Positions 34,379-43,588 of a DNA stretch of 64,000 bases are shown here, piece by piece (position 1 is the stretch's first letter; each line of letters starts with the position of its first letter). The stretch comes from Polynucleobacter sp. VK25 (GTDB lineage Bacteria; Pseudomonadota; Gammaproteobacteria; Burkholderiales; Burkholderiaceae), in the NCBI RefSeq assembly GCF_018687355.1, contig NZ_CP061288.1:1436144-1500143 (forward strand), read 5' to 3'. The position numbers and the translations under genes are program-made. The notes under the pieces were generated by a model. It was given only the letters and a program-made list of their open reading frames with translations. It did no database searches and had not been told where the DNA came from.

Positions 34379-35314
34379 TCAGCTAAGTGCTTTGGTTAAT
34401 TCAGGCACAGCAGTATTTAAATCTGCCACCAGGCCATAGTCAGCAACACCAAATATTGGCGCCTCTGGATCTTTATTGATGGCTACGATCACTTTGGAGT
34501 CTTTCATACCTGCCAAATGCTGAATAGCACCGGAGATACCAACTGCGATGTAAAGCTGAGGGGCGACAATCTTGCCAGTCTGACCCACTTGGTAATCATT
34601 CGGAACGTAACCGGCATCTACAGCAGCACGCGATGCTCCTAAGGCAGCCCCGAGCTTATCAGCCAGAGGTGCAATCAACTCCTGATACTTTTCACCAGAG
34701 CCCAAACCACGACCACCAGAAACAATAATTTTGGCAGCGGTCAATTCTGGACGATCCGATTTAGTTAACTCGCGACCAACAAAAGATGACTGTGCCTTGC
34801 TGTCAGCGGCGGCAGCTTTTTCTACAGCAGCTGAACCACCAGTAGCAGCTACAGGATCAAAACCAGTAGTACGGACGGTAATCACTTTGATTGGGTCGGC
34901 ACTTTGCACGGTCGCAATCGCATTGCCTGCATAAATTGGACGCTCGAAAGTATCTGCAGAGATGACTTTAGTGACGTCAGATAACTGGGCTACATCTAAC
35001 TGTGCAGCAACGCGTGGCAATACATTCTTGCCGTTTGCGGTTGCAGGTGCCAAGATATGGCTATAGCCATTCGCAATGGAGAGGATCTGCGCCGCTAAGG
35101 GTTCAGCTAATTGATCCGCTAGATTGGCTGCATCCATTTGAATAACTTTACGTACGCCAGTAATTTGGGCTGCCGCAGCTGCAGCCGCATCAGCACCACT
35201 TCCAGCAACGAGCACATCCACTTCTGGTGAGCACTGCAAAGCAGCCGCTACCGCATTCAAGGTTGCTGCTTTGAGAGATTGATTATCGTGTTCGGCAATT
35301 ACAAGTGCGGCCAT
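34379..35314 (-). CDS. etfA: Electron transfer flavoprotein alpha subunit
   Basis: A 311-residue ETF alpha, which carries the FAD that accepts electrons from acyl-CoA dehydrogenases and passes them to ETF-ubiquinone oxidoreductase. The C-terminal FAD domain is clear: IIVSGGRGLGSGEKYQELIA, DYQVGQTGKIVAPQLYIAVG, ISGAIQHLAGMKDSKVIVAI and NKDPEAPIFGVADYGLV. Starts directly after the etfB stop. Ala-rich N-terminal domain. Confidence 0.96.
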   Translation of the reverse strand: MAALVIAEHDNQSLKAATLNAVAAALQCSPEVDVLVAGSGADAAAAAAAQITGVRKVIQMDAANLADQLAEPLAAQILSIANGYSHILAPATANGKNVLPRVAAQLDVAQLSDVTKVISADTFERPIYAGNAIATVQSADPIKVITVRTTGFDPVAATGGSAAVEKAAAADSKAQSSFVGRELTKSDRPELTAAKIIVSGGRGLGSGEKYQELIAPLADKLGAALGASRAAVDAGYVPNDYQVGQTGKIVAPQLYIAVGISGAIQHLAGMKDSKVIVAINKDPEAPIFGVADYGLVADLNTAVPELTKALS

Positions 35315-36064
35315 TTAGATCACCTTCGCTTCATTTTTGAGTTTTTCTACAAGGGCTGCTACATCAGCAACCATCACACCTGCACTACGCTTAGGTGGCT
35401 CTTCTACTTTGATTGTTTTGAGGCGTGGGGCAATATCTACACCCAAGTCTTCAGGCTTCACGATATCAATCGTTTTCTTCTTCGCCTTCATGATGTTCGG
35501 TAAAGTCACATAGCGTGGCTCGTTCAAACGTAAGTCAGTAGTGATCACTGCAGGCAATGTAAGTGCAATAGTTTCTAGACCGCCGTCAACTTCGCGAGTA
35601 ACAGTAGCTTTGCCATCTGCAACTACCACTTTAGAAGCAAAGGTTGCCTGTGGGATATCTAACAGACTGGCTAACATCTGACCCGTTTGATTGCTATCGT
35701 CATCAATTGCTTGCTTACCGAGAATGATGATTTGTGCCTGCTCTTTATCGGAGAGTGCTTTGAGGATCTTGGCTACTGCTAAAGGCTGTAATTCTGCATC
35801 TGTTTCAACAAGGATTGCACGGTCAGCACCAATAGCTAATGCAGTACGAAGAGTTTCTTGGCATTGAGTCGCGCCGGCAGACACCACAAGCACTTCGGTT
35901 GCTACGCCCGCTTCTTTTAAACGCACCGCTTCTTCAACAGCGATTTCATCAAAAGGATTCATACTCATTTTGACGTTGGCTAAATCCACGCCAGAGTTAT
36001 CTGATTTCACCCGAATTTTGACGTTGTAATCAACAACGCGTTTTACAGCTACTAAGATTTTCAT
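35315..36064 (-). CDS. etfB: Electron transfer flavoprotein beta subunit
   Basis: A 249-residue ETF beta with the signature [18 protein letters not shown] preceded by [15 protein letters not shown], the AMP-binding [18 protein letters not shown] and the recognition loop [20 protein letters not shown] that docks dehydrogenases. Paired with etfA. Confidence 0.96.
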   Translation of the reverse strand: MKILVAVKRVVDYNVKIRVKSDNSGVDLANVKMSMNPFDEIAVEEAVRLKEAGVATEVLVVSAGATQCQETLRTALAIGADRAILVETDAELQPLAVAKILKALSDKEQAQIIILGKQAIDDDSNQTGQMLASLLDIPQATFASKVVVADGKATVTREVDGGLETIALTLPAVITTDLRLNEPRYVTLPNIMKAKKKTIDIVKPEDLGVDIAPRLKTIKVEEPPKRSAGVMVADVAALVEKLKNEAKVI

Positions 36065-36119
36065 TTGGAATTCTCAATAATGGTTAACGATCTATTTTAT
36101 CCGCCCTCAAGGCCTTACT

Positions 36120-37775
36120 CTAGACATCAATAGCAGCGGCTGATCCAGCCTGCTTGCGCAACTCAAACTTCTGAATCTTGCCAGTAGAGGTCTTTGGTAG
36201 CTCACAGAACACAATCGCCCTAGGAACCTTAAAGCCAGCCAAATGCTGTTTGCAATGGGCAATGATTTCCTCGGCGGTCACCTCTGCACCGGGCTTAATT
36301 TCCAGGAAGGCACAAGGGGTTTCACCCCACTTTGGATCCGGTTTGGCAACTACAGCGGCAGCATTAATTGCGGGGTGGCGATAAAGCACATCCTCAACTT
36401 CTACGGAGGAGATGTTTTCTCCTCCAGAAATAATGATGTCCTTACTACGGTCCTTCATCTTCACATAGCCATCAGGGTTCATGACAGCTAAATCGCCCGA
36501 GTGAAACCAGCCACCCTCAAAGGCTTCTTGAGTTGCTTTTTCATTCTTCAAATAGCCCTTCATGGCGATATTACCCTTGAACATAATCTCGCCCATGGTT
36601 TCACCATCCGCTGGAACCGGCTGCATTGTTTCGGGATCCAGAACTGCAATTGCTTGCTGCATGTGATAGCGCACACCTTGACGCGCATTCAAACGAGCGC
36701 GCTCACCAATATCCAAATCATTCCATTCATCTTGTTTGACACATACAGACGCTGGGCCATACACCTCAGTTAAGCCATAAACGTGCGTTAAGTCAAAGCC
36801 CAACTTTTCCATGCCTTCAATAATCGATGCGGGTGGCGCAGCACCAGCAATCAAGCCCTTGACACCTGCTGGCACGCCAGCCTTCAACTCATCAGGTGCA
36901 TTAACCAATAAGTTATGCACAATCGGTGCCGCGCAATAGTGGGTCACACCATGTTCTTTAATCGCTGCAAAAATATGCTGCGCATCAACCCGACGTAAGC
37001 ACACATTTACTCCAGCACGTGCAGCAATCGTCCACGGGAAGCACCAGCCATTGCAATGAAACATTGGCAGAGTCCAGAGATAAACAGGGTGCTTATTCAT
37101 ATCCCAGTCCAACACATTCGACACTGCATTGATTGCAGCGCCGCGGTGGTGATACACGACGCCTTTAGGATTGCCCGTAGTACCCGAGGTGTAATTCAAG
37201 CAAATAGCTTGCCACTCATCAGCAGGCACTTGCCATGCAAAGTGAGGATCACCCTCAGAAAGCAATTGCTCATAAGTAAGTTTGCCCAGCTTCTCGCCAG
37301 GAACATCAAATTCTTTTTCTTCAACATCTACCACCAAGAATTCACGGCCAGATTCTTTTTTGGCGATCTCGAGTGCTTTTTTCATGACTACTGAAAACTC
37401 TGGATCTACGATGACGACTTTTGCCTCACCATGATTGAGCATAAACGCGACCGACTCTGCATCCAAGCGGGTATTTAGGGCATTCAAGACTGCGCCTGAC
37501 ATTGGAATGCCAAAGTGCGCCTCCACCATTGGCGGTGTATTTGGCAACATCACCGCTACCGTGTCACCTAAGCCAATACCGTGTTTTTGCAAGGCGCTTG
37601 CCAAGCGACGGCAACGCTCATAGGTTTGCGCCCAGGTCTGACGCAATTTTCCATGAACAACGGCCGTCTTATTGGGATAAATTTGTGCAGAACGCTCTAA
37701 AAAAAGCAGAGGGGTAATGGGGGTGTAATTAGCTGGATTACGATCCAAGCCCTGTTCATAAATATTTGCCATCAT
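36120..37775 (-). CDS. Acyl-CoA synthetase (AMP-forming)
   Basis: A 551-residue ANL-superfamily ligase. AMP-binding P-loop CLNYTSGTTGNPKGVVYHH, A5 motif THVYGLTEVYGPASVC, A7/A8 GWFHSGDLAVMNPDGYVKMK and DRSKDIIISGGENISS, and the catalytic Lys near the end in PKTSTGKIQKFELRK. Closest in style to medium-chain/methylthioalkanoyl-CoA ligases (AlkK/DmdB-like); the substrate cannot be fixed from sequence. Two Met codons at the start (37775 or 37772). It heads the leftward etfB-etfA-acyl-CoA dehydrogenase group with 55 bp before etfB. Confidence 0.92.
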   Translation of the reverse strand: MMANIYEQGLDRNPANYTPITPLLFLERSAQIYPNKTAVVHGKLRQTWAQTYERCRRLASALQKHGIGLGDTVAVMLPNTPPMVEAHFGIPMSGAVLNALNTRLDAESVAFMLNHGEAKVVIVDPEFSVVMKKALEIAKKESGREFLVVDVEEKEFDVPGEKLGKLTYEQLLSEGDPHFAWQVPADEWQAICLNYTSGTTGNPKGVVYHHRGAAINAVSNVLDWDMNKHPVYLWTLPMFHCNGWCFPWTIAARAGVNVCLRRVDAQHIFAAIKEHGVTHYCAAPIVHNLLVNAPDELKAGVPAGVKGLIAGAAPPASIIEGMEKLGFDLTHVYGLTEVYGPASVCVKQDEWNDLDIGERARLNARQGVRYHMQQAIAVLDPETMQPVPADGETMGEIMFKGNIAMKGYLKNEKATQEAFEGGWFHSGDLAVMNPDGYVKMKDRSKDIIISGGENISSVEVEDVLYRHPAINAAAVVAKPDPKWGETPCAFLEIKPGAEVTAEEIIAHCKQHLAGFKVPRAIVFCELPKTSTGKIQKFELRKQAGSAAAIDV

Positions 37776-37815
37776 CAGCTTTCGATTTCAGTTTTACTAA
37801 ATCACATTTACTATA

Positions 37816-38736
37816 TTAAATATCTGCCAATGCCTTTACATGGGCTACTACACTACGGCCTAAAGCTGAGAGGTTGTAACCCCCTTCCAAGCAACTCACT
37901 ATTCGCCCTTGTGCATAGTCATTAGCAATTTCTTTTAAGCGCTTCGTAATCCAAGCGTAGTCATCCTCTACTAAACCCATTTGCCCTAGATCATCTTCGC
38001 GATGGGCATCAAAACCCGCTGAAATCATGATGAGTTCAGGCTCAAAATTACGCAAAGCAGGCAACCATTGCTCCTCTACGATCGAGCGCACTACATCACC
38101 GCGAGTAGCGGCTGGCAACGGCACATTGACCATGTTATTGGCGTGATCAAGGCCGCTGTAGGGATAAAAAGGATGTTGAAAGAAACTGCACATCAAGACA
38201 TTAGGGTCATTGAAGAACGCTGCTTCAGTGCCATTGCCATGATGAACGTCAAAATCAATAATGGCCACACGCTCAATGCCATAGGTTTCCATCGCATAAC
38301 GCGCTGCAATGGCTACGTTATCAAATAAACAAAATCCCATAGAGCGGGTTGGCTCTGCATGATGTCCTGGTGGTCTTACTGCACAAAAGACATTCTCCAC
38401 TTCGCCTTTCATCACAGCATCGACGCCAGCAATAGCTGCACCAGCAGCTCTAAGCGCTACTCTATAGGTATGGGGATTCATGATGGTATCGCCATCTAGC
38501 ATGAAATATCCACTCTCAGGAGCGCGATCGCGCACAAAAGACACGTGATCTGGGCTATGCACCAACTCCAACTGATCTTCGGTTGCCAAGGGTGCATCTA
38601 GATGATGCAGGAGGGTATCAATACCACTGCGAATCAGCTGATCATTGATCGCCTGAATTCGTTCTGGACACTCTGGATGATGGCTTCCCATCTCATGTTT
38701 CAGAAAGTCCGGATGAGTTATGTATCCTGTTGTCAT
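37816..38736 (-). CDS. Histone-deacetylase-family amidohydrolase (class II type)
   Basis: A 306-residue zinc deacetylase-fold protein. Catalytic motifs: VRPPGHHAEPTRSMGFCLFD (charge-relay His pair), IIDFDVHHGNGTEAAF (zinc Asp/His), ISAGFDAHREDDLGQMGL (second zinc Asp) and CLEGGYNLSALGRS. Bacterial members deacetylate acetylpolyamines or other acetylamines; the substrate here is unknown. Upstream of the acyl-CoA synthetase on the same strand (40 bp gap), so possibly the head of that operon, as is common in Burkholderiales. Confidence 0.9.
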   Translation of the reverse strand: MTTGYITHPDFLKHEMGSHHPECPERIQAINDQLIRSGIDTLLHHLDAPLATEDQLELVHSPDHVSFVRDRAPESGYFMLDGDTIMNPHTYRVALRAAGAAIAGVDAVMKGEVENVFCAVRPPGHHAEPTRSMGFCLFDNVAIAARYAMETYGIERVAIIDFDVHHGNGTEAAFFNDPNVLMCSFFQHPFYPYSGLDHANNMVNVPLPAATRGDVVRSIVEEQWLPALRNFEPELIMISAGFDAHREDDLGQMGLVEDDYAWITKRLKEIANDYAQGRIVSCLEGGYNLSALGRSVVAHVKALADI

Positions 38737-38819
38737 TACTCAAAATCCTCAATAGCAAATTTGTAATTTTTATAATCTAATAAAACGTGCTCAATATTCA
38801 AAAATCCAAGGCCCACTGC

Positions 38820-40073
38820 ATGAACTTTCGCATCGCCTACTTACTCTTAGCTCTTGCGCTGACAGGATGCTCTAGCACCCCAACACAGCCAACCCAATCG
38901 CAACAGTCCATCGTAAACCAGACTGATGATGCGGTCACAGAGGCGCGTTTTAGCCAAAACCTCAACGAACTACTAGGACAAGTCTCCCAAGCCCAAGAAA
39001 TCCCGCTACCAGCCCTAGAAATGGGCTTCCTAGATGCTAAAACGATTCCATCAATCCGCAAATTGGTATTACCCCCATCGGGCTCTTTTAAGAAAAATTG
39101 GCTGGCTTACCGCAAACGCTTTATTGAACCCGTTCGCCTCAAGGCCGGCAGAGCGTTCTGGGAGCAAAATCAGGCCTTTTTGAGCCAAGTTGAGCAAGAT
39201 TCAGGGGTGCCGGCCGAGATTATTGTGGCCATTATTGGCATTGAAACCATTTATGGTCGCCAAACCGGCAATTTCAGGGTGAAGGATGTTCTTTCAACTC
39301 TGGCCTTTAGCTACCCTGATACGCCCAATAAACCAGCCCGCGAGCAACTCTTCAAAGACCAACTCAAAGAGCTCATTCTCCTATGCTGGACGGAAGCGGG
39401 CGGCAAGCTACCCTCCAAAAATAGCAGTCAAGGTATTAACGGCGCACGTTTTAGCGCCTGCTTAAATCAGAACAGCTCTTACGCTGGCGCTATTGGTCTA
39501 CCGCAGTTCATGCCTAGTAGTATTCGTAGCTTTGCAGTCGACGGAGATGGGGACGGCCAAATCGATCTCAAGCAAAGTCCGAAGGATGCGATTGCCAGCG
39601 TTGGTAATTTCATGAAAAAGCATGGCTGGCAAACCGGTATGCCGATTTCTTTTCCAGTTCAAGCCAATGGCCTCGCTGCAGCCAAAGAGTTGGCTGATGG
39701 CGAGCCTCAGCTGAAATTTACCGTTCAAGAACTCATTGATAAAGGTGTTCTCACCAAACAACAGGGCGACCTGCAAAGTGGTGGTGTAGAGCCGCAAAAT
39801 AAGGCTTTCATTGTAGATTTACCTTACCCCGATAAAGATGGCTCAGACCAAGTGCAGTATTTTGTTGGCTTAAATAACTTTCTGACGATAGTTCAGTACA
39901 ACCGAAGTTATTTCTATGCTCAAAGTGTTGCTGAGTTTGCCGAGGCTTTGGGTTATAAAAATCAGAGCGTGGTACCAGTAGAGAGCGCAACTAAAAATAG
40001 TGGCTCCAAAGCCTCTGGCGAAAAATCTAAATCTAAGAAATCGGTCTCAAAGAAAAAGGTGAAATCTACTTAA
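38820..40073 (+). CDS. mltB: Membrane-bound lytic murein transglycosylase B
   Basis: A 417-residue GH103 lytic transglycosylase. The ATG at 38820 (MNFRIAYLLLALALTGCSS) is preferred over an in-frame GTG at 38787 because it gives a proper lipoprotein signal with lipobox LTGC and AAGG upstream. The catalytic Glu is in IVAIIGIETIYGRQTGNFRV; the family signature YAGAIGLPQFMPSSIRSFAV and DGDGDGQIDL follow. The end has a long Lys/Ser-rich tail (KASGEKSKSKKSVSKKKVK), unusual and probably unstructured. Stop overlaps the convergent cysM stop by four bases. Confidence 0.94.
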   Translation: MNFRIAYLLLALALTGCSSTPTQPTQSQQSIVNQTDDAVTEARFSQNLNELLGQVSQAQEIPLPALEMGFLDAKTIPSIRKLVLPPSGSFKKNWLAYRKRFIEPVRLKAGRAFWEQNQAFLSQVEQDSGVPAEIIVAIIGIETIYGRQTGNFRVKDVLSTLAFSYPDTPNKPAREQLFKDQLKELILLCWTEAGGKLPSKNSSQGINGARFSACLNQNSSYAGAIGLPQFMPSSIRSFAVDGDGDGQIDLKQSPKDAIASVGNFMKKHGWQTGMPISFPVQANGLAAAKELADGEPQLKFTVQELIDKGVLTKQQGDLQSGGVEPQNKAFIVDLPYPDKDGSDQVQYFVGLNNFLTIVQYNRSYFYAQSVAEFAEALGYKNQSVVPVESATKNSGSKASGEKSKSKKSVSKKKVKST

Positions 40074-40981
40074 GCAGGAAAGACGCCAGTAGATAAGTAA
40101 CGATCACCACGGTCGCAAACAATAAAGACGATCGTGGCATTTTCAACCTGACGCGCAATCCGCAAAGCCACCACCAAAGCACCTCCAGCGGAAATGCCAC
40201 AAAATATACCCTCTTCTGCAGCCAGGCGACGCGCCATCTCTTCAGCATCTGCTTGAGATACAAACTCGATCGCATCAACGCGATCACCTTGGTAAATCTT
40301 CGGCAAATACTCAGGGGCCCATTTGCGAATACCCGGAATTTGAGAGCCCTCTTCGGGCTGTGCACCAATAATCTGAATCGCGGGATTCATAGACTTGAGA
40401 TAAGTCGATACTCCGGTAATGGTTCCAGTAGTACCCATGGCAGAAACAAAATGGGTAACCTGCCCATCTGTATCGCGCCAGATTTCAGGGCCGGTAGTCT
40501 CAATGTGCGCCCTGGGATTGTCTGGATTAGCAAATTGATCAAGCAATCGACCACGACCCTCTCTTTGCAATTGCAAAGCGTAATCTCTAGCAAATTCCAT
40601 GCCACCAGAGGCTGCGGTCAAAATCAGTTCAGCACCATAGGCCGCCATGCTTTGACGACGTTCAATACTTTGATTTTCTGGCATCACCAAAATCATTTTG
40701 TAACCAAGCATCGCTGCAGTCATTGCCAAAGCAATACCTGTATTACCGCTAGTTGCTTCAATTAGTGTATCGCCAGGTTTAATTTCACCGCGCTCTTGTG
40801 CGCGCGCGATCATCGACAGCGCAGGTCGGTCCTTCACCGACCCGGCTGGATTATTTCCTTCCAACTTACCCAAGATCACATTATTGCGATTCTCGTTTTC
40901 CAAGCCAGGAATACGCTGCAAACGAACCGAAGGCGTATTGCCAACGGTCTGCGAAATAGTGAGGTAAGAAGGTTTGCTCAT
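40070..40981 (-). CDS. cysM: Cysteine synthase B (O-acetylserine sulfhydrylase)
   Basis: A 303-residue PLP enzyme making cysteine from O-acetylserine with sulphide or thiosulphate. PLP Lys in NNPAGSVKDRPALSMI, the phosphate loop EATSGNTGIALAMTAAMLGY, and the substrate loop with the CysM-type basic patch ESIERRQSMAAYGAELI (as QSIERRQSM). C-terminal GIFCGISAGGALVVALRIAR. Length and the ERRQ motif favour CysM over CysK. Convergent overlap with mltB. Confidence 0.94.
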   Translation of the reverse strand: MSKPSYLTISQTVGNTPSVRLQRIPGLENENRNNVILGKLEGNNPAGSVKDRPALSMIARAQERGEIKPGDTLIEATSGNTGIALAMTAAMLGYKMILVMPENQSIERRQSMAAYGAELILTAASGGMEFARDYALQLQREGRGRLLDQFANPDNPRAHIETTGPEIWRDTDGQVTHFVSAMGTTGTITGVSTYLKSMNPAIQIIGAQPEEGSQIPGIRKWAPEYLPKIYQGDRVDAIEFVSQADAEEMARRLAAEEGIFCGISAGGALVVALRIARQVENATIVFIVCDRGDRYLSTGVFPA

Positions 40982-41022
40982 GAAGCCATTTTAGCCATAA
41001 GCAAGCCTACACACGAAAGGGC

Positions 41023-41451
41023 TTAATTTCGGCGCCCTGCCCCCGAACGCTCCTGCTGATTGCGAGAATGAACTTGATTACGAGAATTGCGTCGACCAGA
41101 GGCGCCGCCCTCCTTTTGGGTGCGGCCGTTGGGCTCTCGAAAGGAACTTGGGGCCTCGATTGTTAAACCGTTATCCACCATTTTTTCTACCGATTTCATG
41201 CCAATTCCACGCACCCGCTTTTGCAAGTCATTGGCGTCCTGAAAATGCCCGCCATCTAAACGCTCAGCAATAATCGTCTTTGCTTTAGCGGGGCCAATCC
41301 CTTTGATACTCTCTAGTTCGGTTTGGGTGGCAGTATTGACGTTAATGGGTGAGGCATATACCGCACCAGATCCTGACACCAAAACAGCGACAGCTACTGC
41401 AGCAACCCCAATGAAGCTGCGTATTTTCTCTACATTGAAATATTGAGTCAT
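41023..41451 (-). CDS. ComEA-like helix-hairpin-helix DNA-binding protein
   Basis: A 142-residue protein. The ATG at 41451 (MTQYFNVEKIRSFIGVAAVA) is preferred over 41487 because ACGGGAG lies just upstream. A signal/anchor helix is followed by the HhH repeat (INVNTATQTELESIKGIGPA, RVRGIGMKSVEKM), as in ComEA proteins that bind incoming DNA in the periplasm. A basic Arg/Asn/Gln-rich tail follows the HhH domain and may help DNA binding. Competence role inferred. Confidence 0.85.
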   Translation of the reverse strand: MTQYFNVEKIRSFIGVAAVAVAVLVSGSGAVYASPINVNTATQTELESIKGIGPAKAKTIIAERLDGGHFQDANDLQKRVRGIGMKSVEKMVDNGLTIEAPSSFREPNGRTQKEGGASGRRNSRNQVHSRNQQERSGAGRRN

Positions 41452-41558
41452 TTTTTCTCCCGTAATAAATAAAAAATCCACAGGCACAAAGTGCGCGTGG
41501 ATCGTTTACAACGAATAAAGCGGGTTGAGGTTGACTAGTTTTTTGAAGGGACACACCA

Positions 41559-41574
41559 ATCAGTACTTACTGAT
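41559..41574. repeat. Inverted repeat between hydrolase and comEA-like gene
   Basis: ATCAGTA-CT-TACTGAT, a perfect 7-2-7 palindrome about 108 bp before the comEA-like start and just after the upstream operon's last stop. No T-run follows it on the minus strand, so an operator is more likely than a terminator. Confidence 0.4.
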
Positions 41575-41585
41575 AAATCTCCCAT

Positions 41586-42329
41586 CTAATGACTCAAAAT
41601 AAATTGGGCTGCACGCTTAACAAACTCAGGCTCAGTCTGGTTAAAGCCGTGATAAGCAAAAGAATCACAAACATTACCTTCACTGATACCGCCGTCGATA
41701 AATTCCATTTGTGACACAAAGTTTTTAGGTCTGCCCGAAATGATGCGTTGCGATGCGGATATCGGAGTAACCAAACATTCGTCTCGAGCATGATGAATTG
41801 CCTCAATAGGCAAATCTACATCATCGCTAAGAGTGGCTGTTCTAACGGTACCAGCAATGATGACGCCTGAGAGTAATTTAGATTCATCGTTGAGCTGATT
41901 GACAAAATTAGTCGCAGTTGAGGTGCCCATGCTGTGCCCGAAAATCCAAATAGGTAGCTTTGTTTTCTTTTTGTAATAACGAACCACTTCGCCAACTCTT
42001 GCTAGGTGATCCCCTCGCCCCCGAAGGTCTCCCCGCCTTACATCGCCTAAATCATAAGGGGTGTCTACTAATACTGCATCAATCTGATATTGAGACCACA
42101 GGTTTGCCGATCGAATAAATGTATGTCGGTTTTTAGTTACGCCATCATCTGTGAGGCGCATCATACCCCCACCCCCAGGAAACAACAGCACTAATGCTTT
42201 CGCATTTGGTGTAGGGATAAGCAGAGTTCTTGTGGGTGATTCCTGCTGATGAGGAATATCAAAAATTTGTGACTGCGCAGTAGCAGTCACAAAACAAAAG
42301 CAGAGCGCCCATAAAGACTTAACTACCAA
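41586..42329 (-). CDS. Exported alpha/beta hydrolase (CHAT operon)
   Basis: A 247-residue protein with a signal peptide (SLWALCFCFVTATAQS) and an alpha/beta-hydrolase fold: LVLLFPGGGGMMRL oxyanion region, IWIFGHSMGTSTATNFV nucleophile elbow (Ser near residue 134) and a late His in SFAYHGFNQ. The start is a TTG at 42329 inside the upstream gene's end (11-bp overlap) with AAAGGG eight bases before it. Last gene of the CHAT-protease operon. Family not recognised beyond the fold; esterase or lipase activity is only inferred. Confidence 0.75.
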   Translation of the reverse strand: MVVKSLWALCFCFVTATAQSQIFDIPHQQESPTRTLLIPTPNAKALVLLFPGGGGMMRLTDDGVTKNRHTFIRSANLWSQYQIDAVLVDTPYDLGDVRRGDLRGRGDHLARVGEVVRYYKKKTKLPIWIFGHSMGTSTATNFVNQLNDESKLLSGVIIAGTVRTATLSDDVDLPIEAIHHARDECLVTPISASQRIISGRPKNFVSQMEFIDGGISEGNVCDSFAYHGFNQTEPEFVKRAAQFILSH

Positions 42330-43107
42330 TGATGCCCTTTAGACCGGTATAAATAGATACTGCAGTAGTTCCTAAGGCCACAATCGTGCCACCATATTCC
42401 TGTAGCGTCTTCATTAAGCCATGAACATTTTTAAGAGAGGCGCCACCATCCTGAAAATTCAGGGCGGCAACCTTCATCATCGAGCTTGCCAAGCCAGCTC
42501 TACGTGCTCTTTGCTTTGCTGCATAAGCAACGCCACCAAGCAACATACCGGTTAAGAAACTAAACGCAATACTGGCGGAATACTCCAAGACTTCTTTCCA
42601 CTCAAACAAGTTTTGTGGCCATACAGGTGAGTTATCGACCAAGCTCGTAATCCAACTCATGCCAATCACTGAGGCAATCGCCAAAAAGATCACCCCGATA
42701 AACCAGGGCATTACTTTGTGCGCATGTTTATTAAAAAGAGCATAAGCAAATGGTAGAGGCAATACCATGGAGATGATCCGCAAATAAATCATCTTGGTGT
42801 CATATACCACCGCAATCAACCAATGAGCCAACAACAAGAGCAGCAGAGGTACTACCAGATACAGAGCAATATCCAAAATCCAACTGATCGGAGATCTTTT
42901 TAATATCTTTTGATGCTGCTCTTCCACCATATTCTCAAGCTCAGCAATTCTGAGCTCATAGAGCTCTGGGCTTGGAATGGTAGCTAATTTCTCTTCCAGT
43001 GCCGCCACCTTAGACATCATAGGCTTGAGCAAGTAGAGATCACGGCTACAAGTTTTGCAGACGTAAGCCTCCTCAGATACTTCCGAAAGGCAATATGGAC
43101 AATTCAT
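42319..43107 (-). CDS. Zinc-ribbon membrane protein (CHAT operon)
   Basis: A 262-residue protein of no recognised family. Residues 1-25 form a zinc ribbon (MNCPYCLSEVSEEAYVCKTC: two CxxC pairs). A coiled-coil-like segment covers residues 31-70 (SKVAALEEKLATIPSPELYE, then LRIAELENMVEEQHQKILK). Four TM helices follow (about residues 75-100, 110-128, 133-155, 180-200), then a C-terminal helical region. The zinc ribbon suggests a cytoplasmic N-terminus. ATG overlaps the upstream TAA (TAATG). It could anchor or sense for the exported CHAT peptidase. Confidence 0.7.
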   Translation of the reverse strand: MNCPYCLSEVSEEAYVCKTCSRDLYLLKPMMSKVAALEEKLATIPSPELYELRIAELENMVEEQHQKILKRSPISWILDIALYLVVPLLLLLLAHWLIAVVYDTKMIYLRIISMVLPLPFAYALFNKHAHKVMPWFIGVIFLAIASVIGMSWITSLVDNSPVWPQNLFEWKEVLEYSASIAFSFLTGMLLGGVAYAAKQRARRAGLASSMMKVAALNFQDGGASLKNVHGLMKTLQEYGGTIVALGTTAVSIYTGLKGIIGS

Positions 43108-43556
43108 TATTTATTAACTACTAAATTTAATACTGAATTTGTTTCACGACCTTCTGAGTCTTTAACGGTGACGCGAATAGTATGAGTACCAGGTGGCACA
43201 TCTGCTTTTGCAAAATCAATACCATTAGCGGAGATTGCATTCTTAAGACGTGGAGTCAAATCTACGAAGGGTGATTTCATATAAACCACCTTAACGGAAC
43301 TTGGATCTATCTTTGCATCGCCACGCGCTTCAAAATTCACTTTGAAATCAAATGGTGCTGCCACTGGGGTATCGGCTTCAGGTGATGCTAATTTAATCGC
43401 CGGTCCACGAGAAATGCCACGTGTTGCCAATGATCCCGCAGCCGGTGGCAAGGCAGCTTCTTTTGCACTGATCAAAGGCGCGGAGATCGCCAGCTGAGAA
43501 ACGGTCAATGCGAGTGAGGCAAACAGTACTTTGGTGAATTTCATAAAAGCCTTCAA
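43107..43556 (-). CDS. Secreted Ig-like protein (CHAT operon)
   Basis: A 149-residue exported protein. Signal peptide KFTKVLFASLALTVSQLAIS, cleavage near ISA-PL. A short linker carries SLATRGISRGPAIKLASP (LATRG at residues 43-47). An Ig/cadherin-like beta-sandwich covers residues 60-149 (FDFKVNFEARGDAKIDPSSV, GTHTIRVTVKDSEGRETNSV), of the kind found in Ig-like and CARDB repeats. The LATRGI motif also occurs in the CHAT peptidase of the same operon. A substrate, adaptor or inhibitor role is possible. Start is 32 bp after the CHAT stop. Confidence 0.7.
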   Translation of the reverse strand: MKAFMKFTKVLFASLALTVSQLAISAPLISAKEAALPPAAGSLATRGISRGPAIKLASPEADTPVAAPFDFKVNFEARGDAKIDPSSVKVVYMKSPFVDLTPRLKNAISANGIDFAKADVPPGTHTIRVTVKDSEGRETNSVLNLVVNK

Positions 43557-43588
43557 TAATTAAAGTTACTCAATAGGTAGATCTTAAA

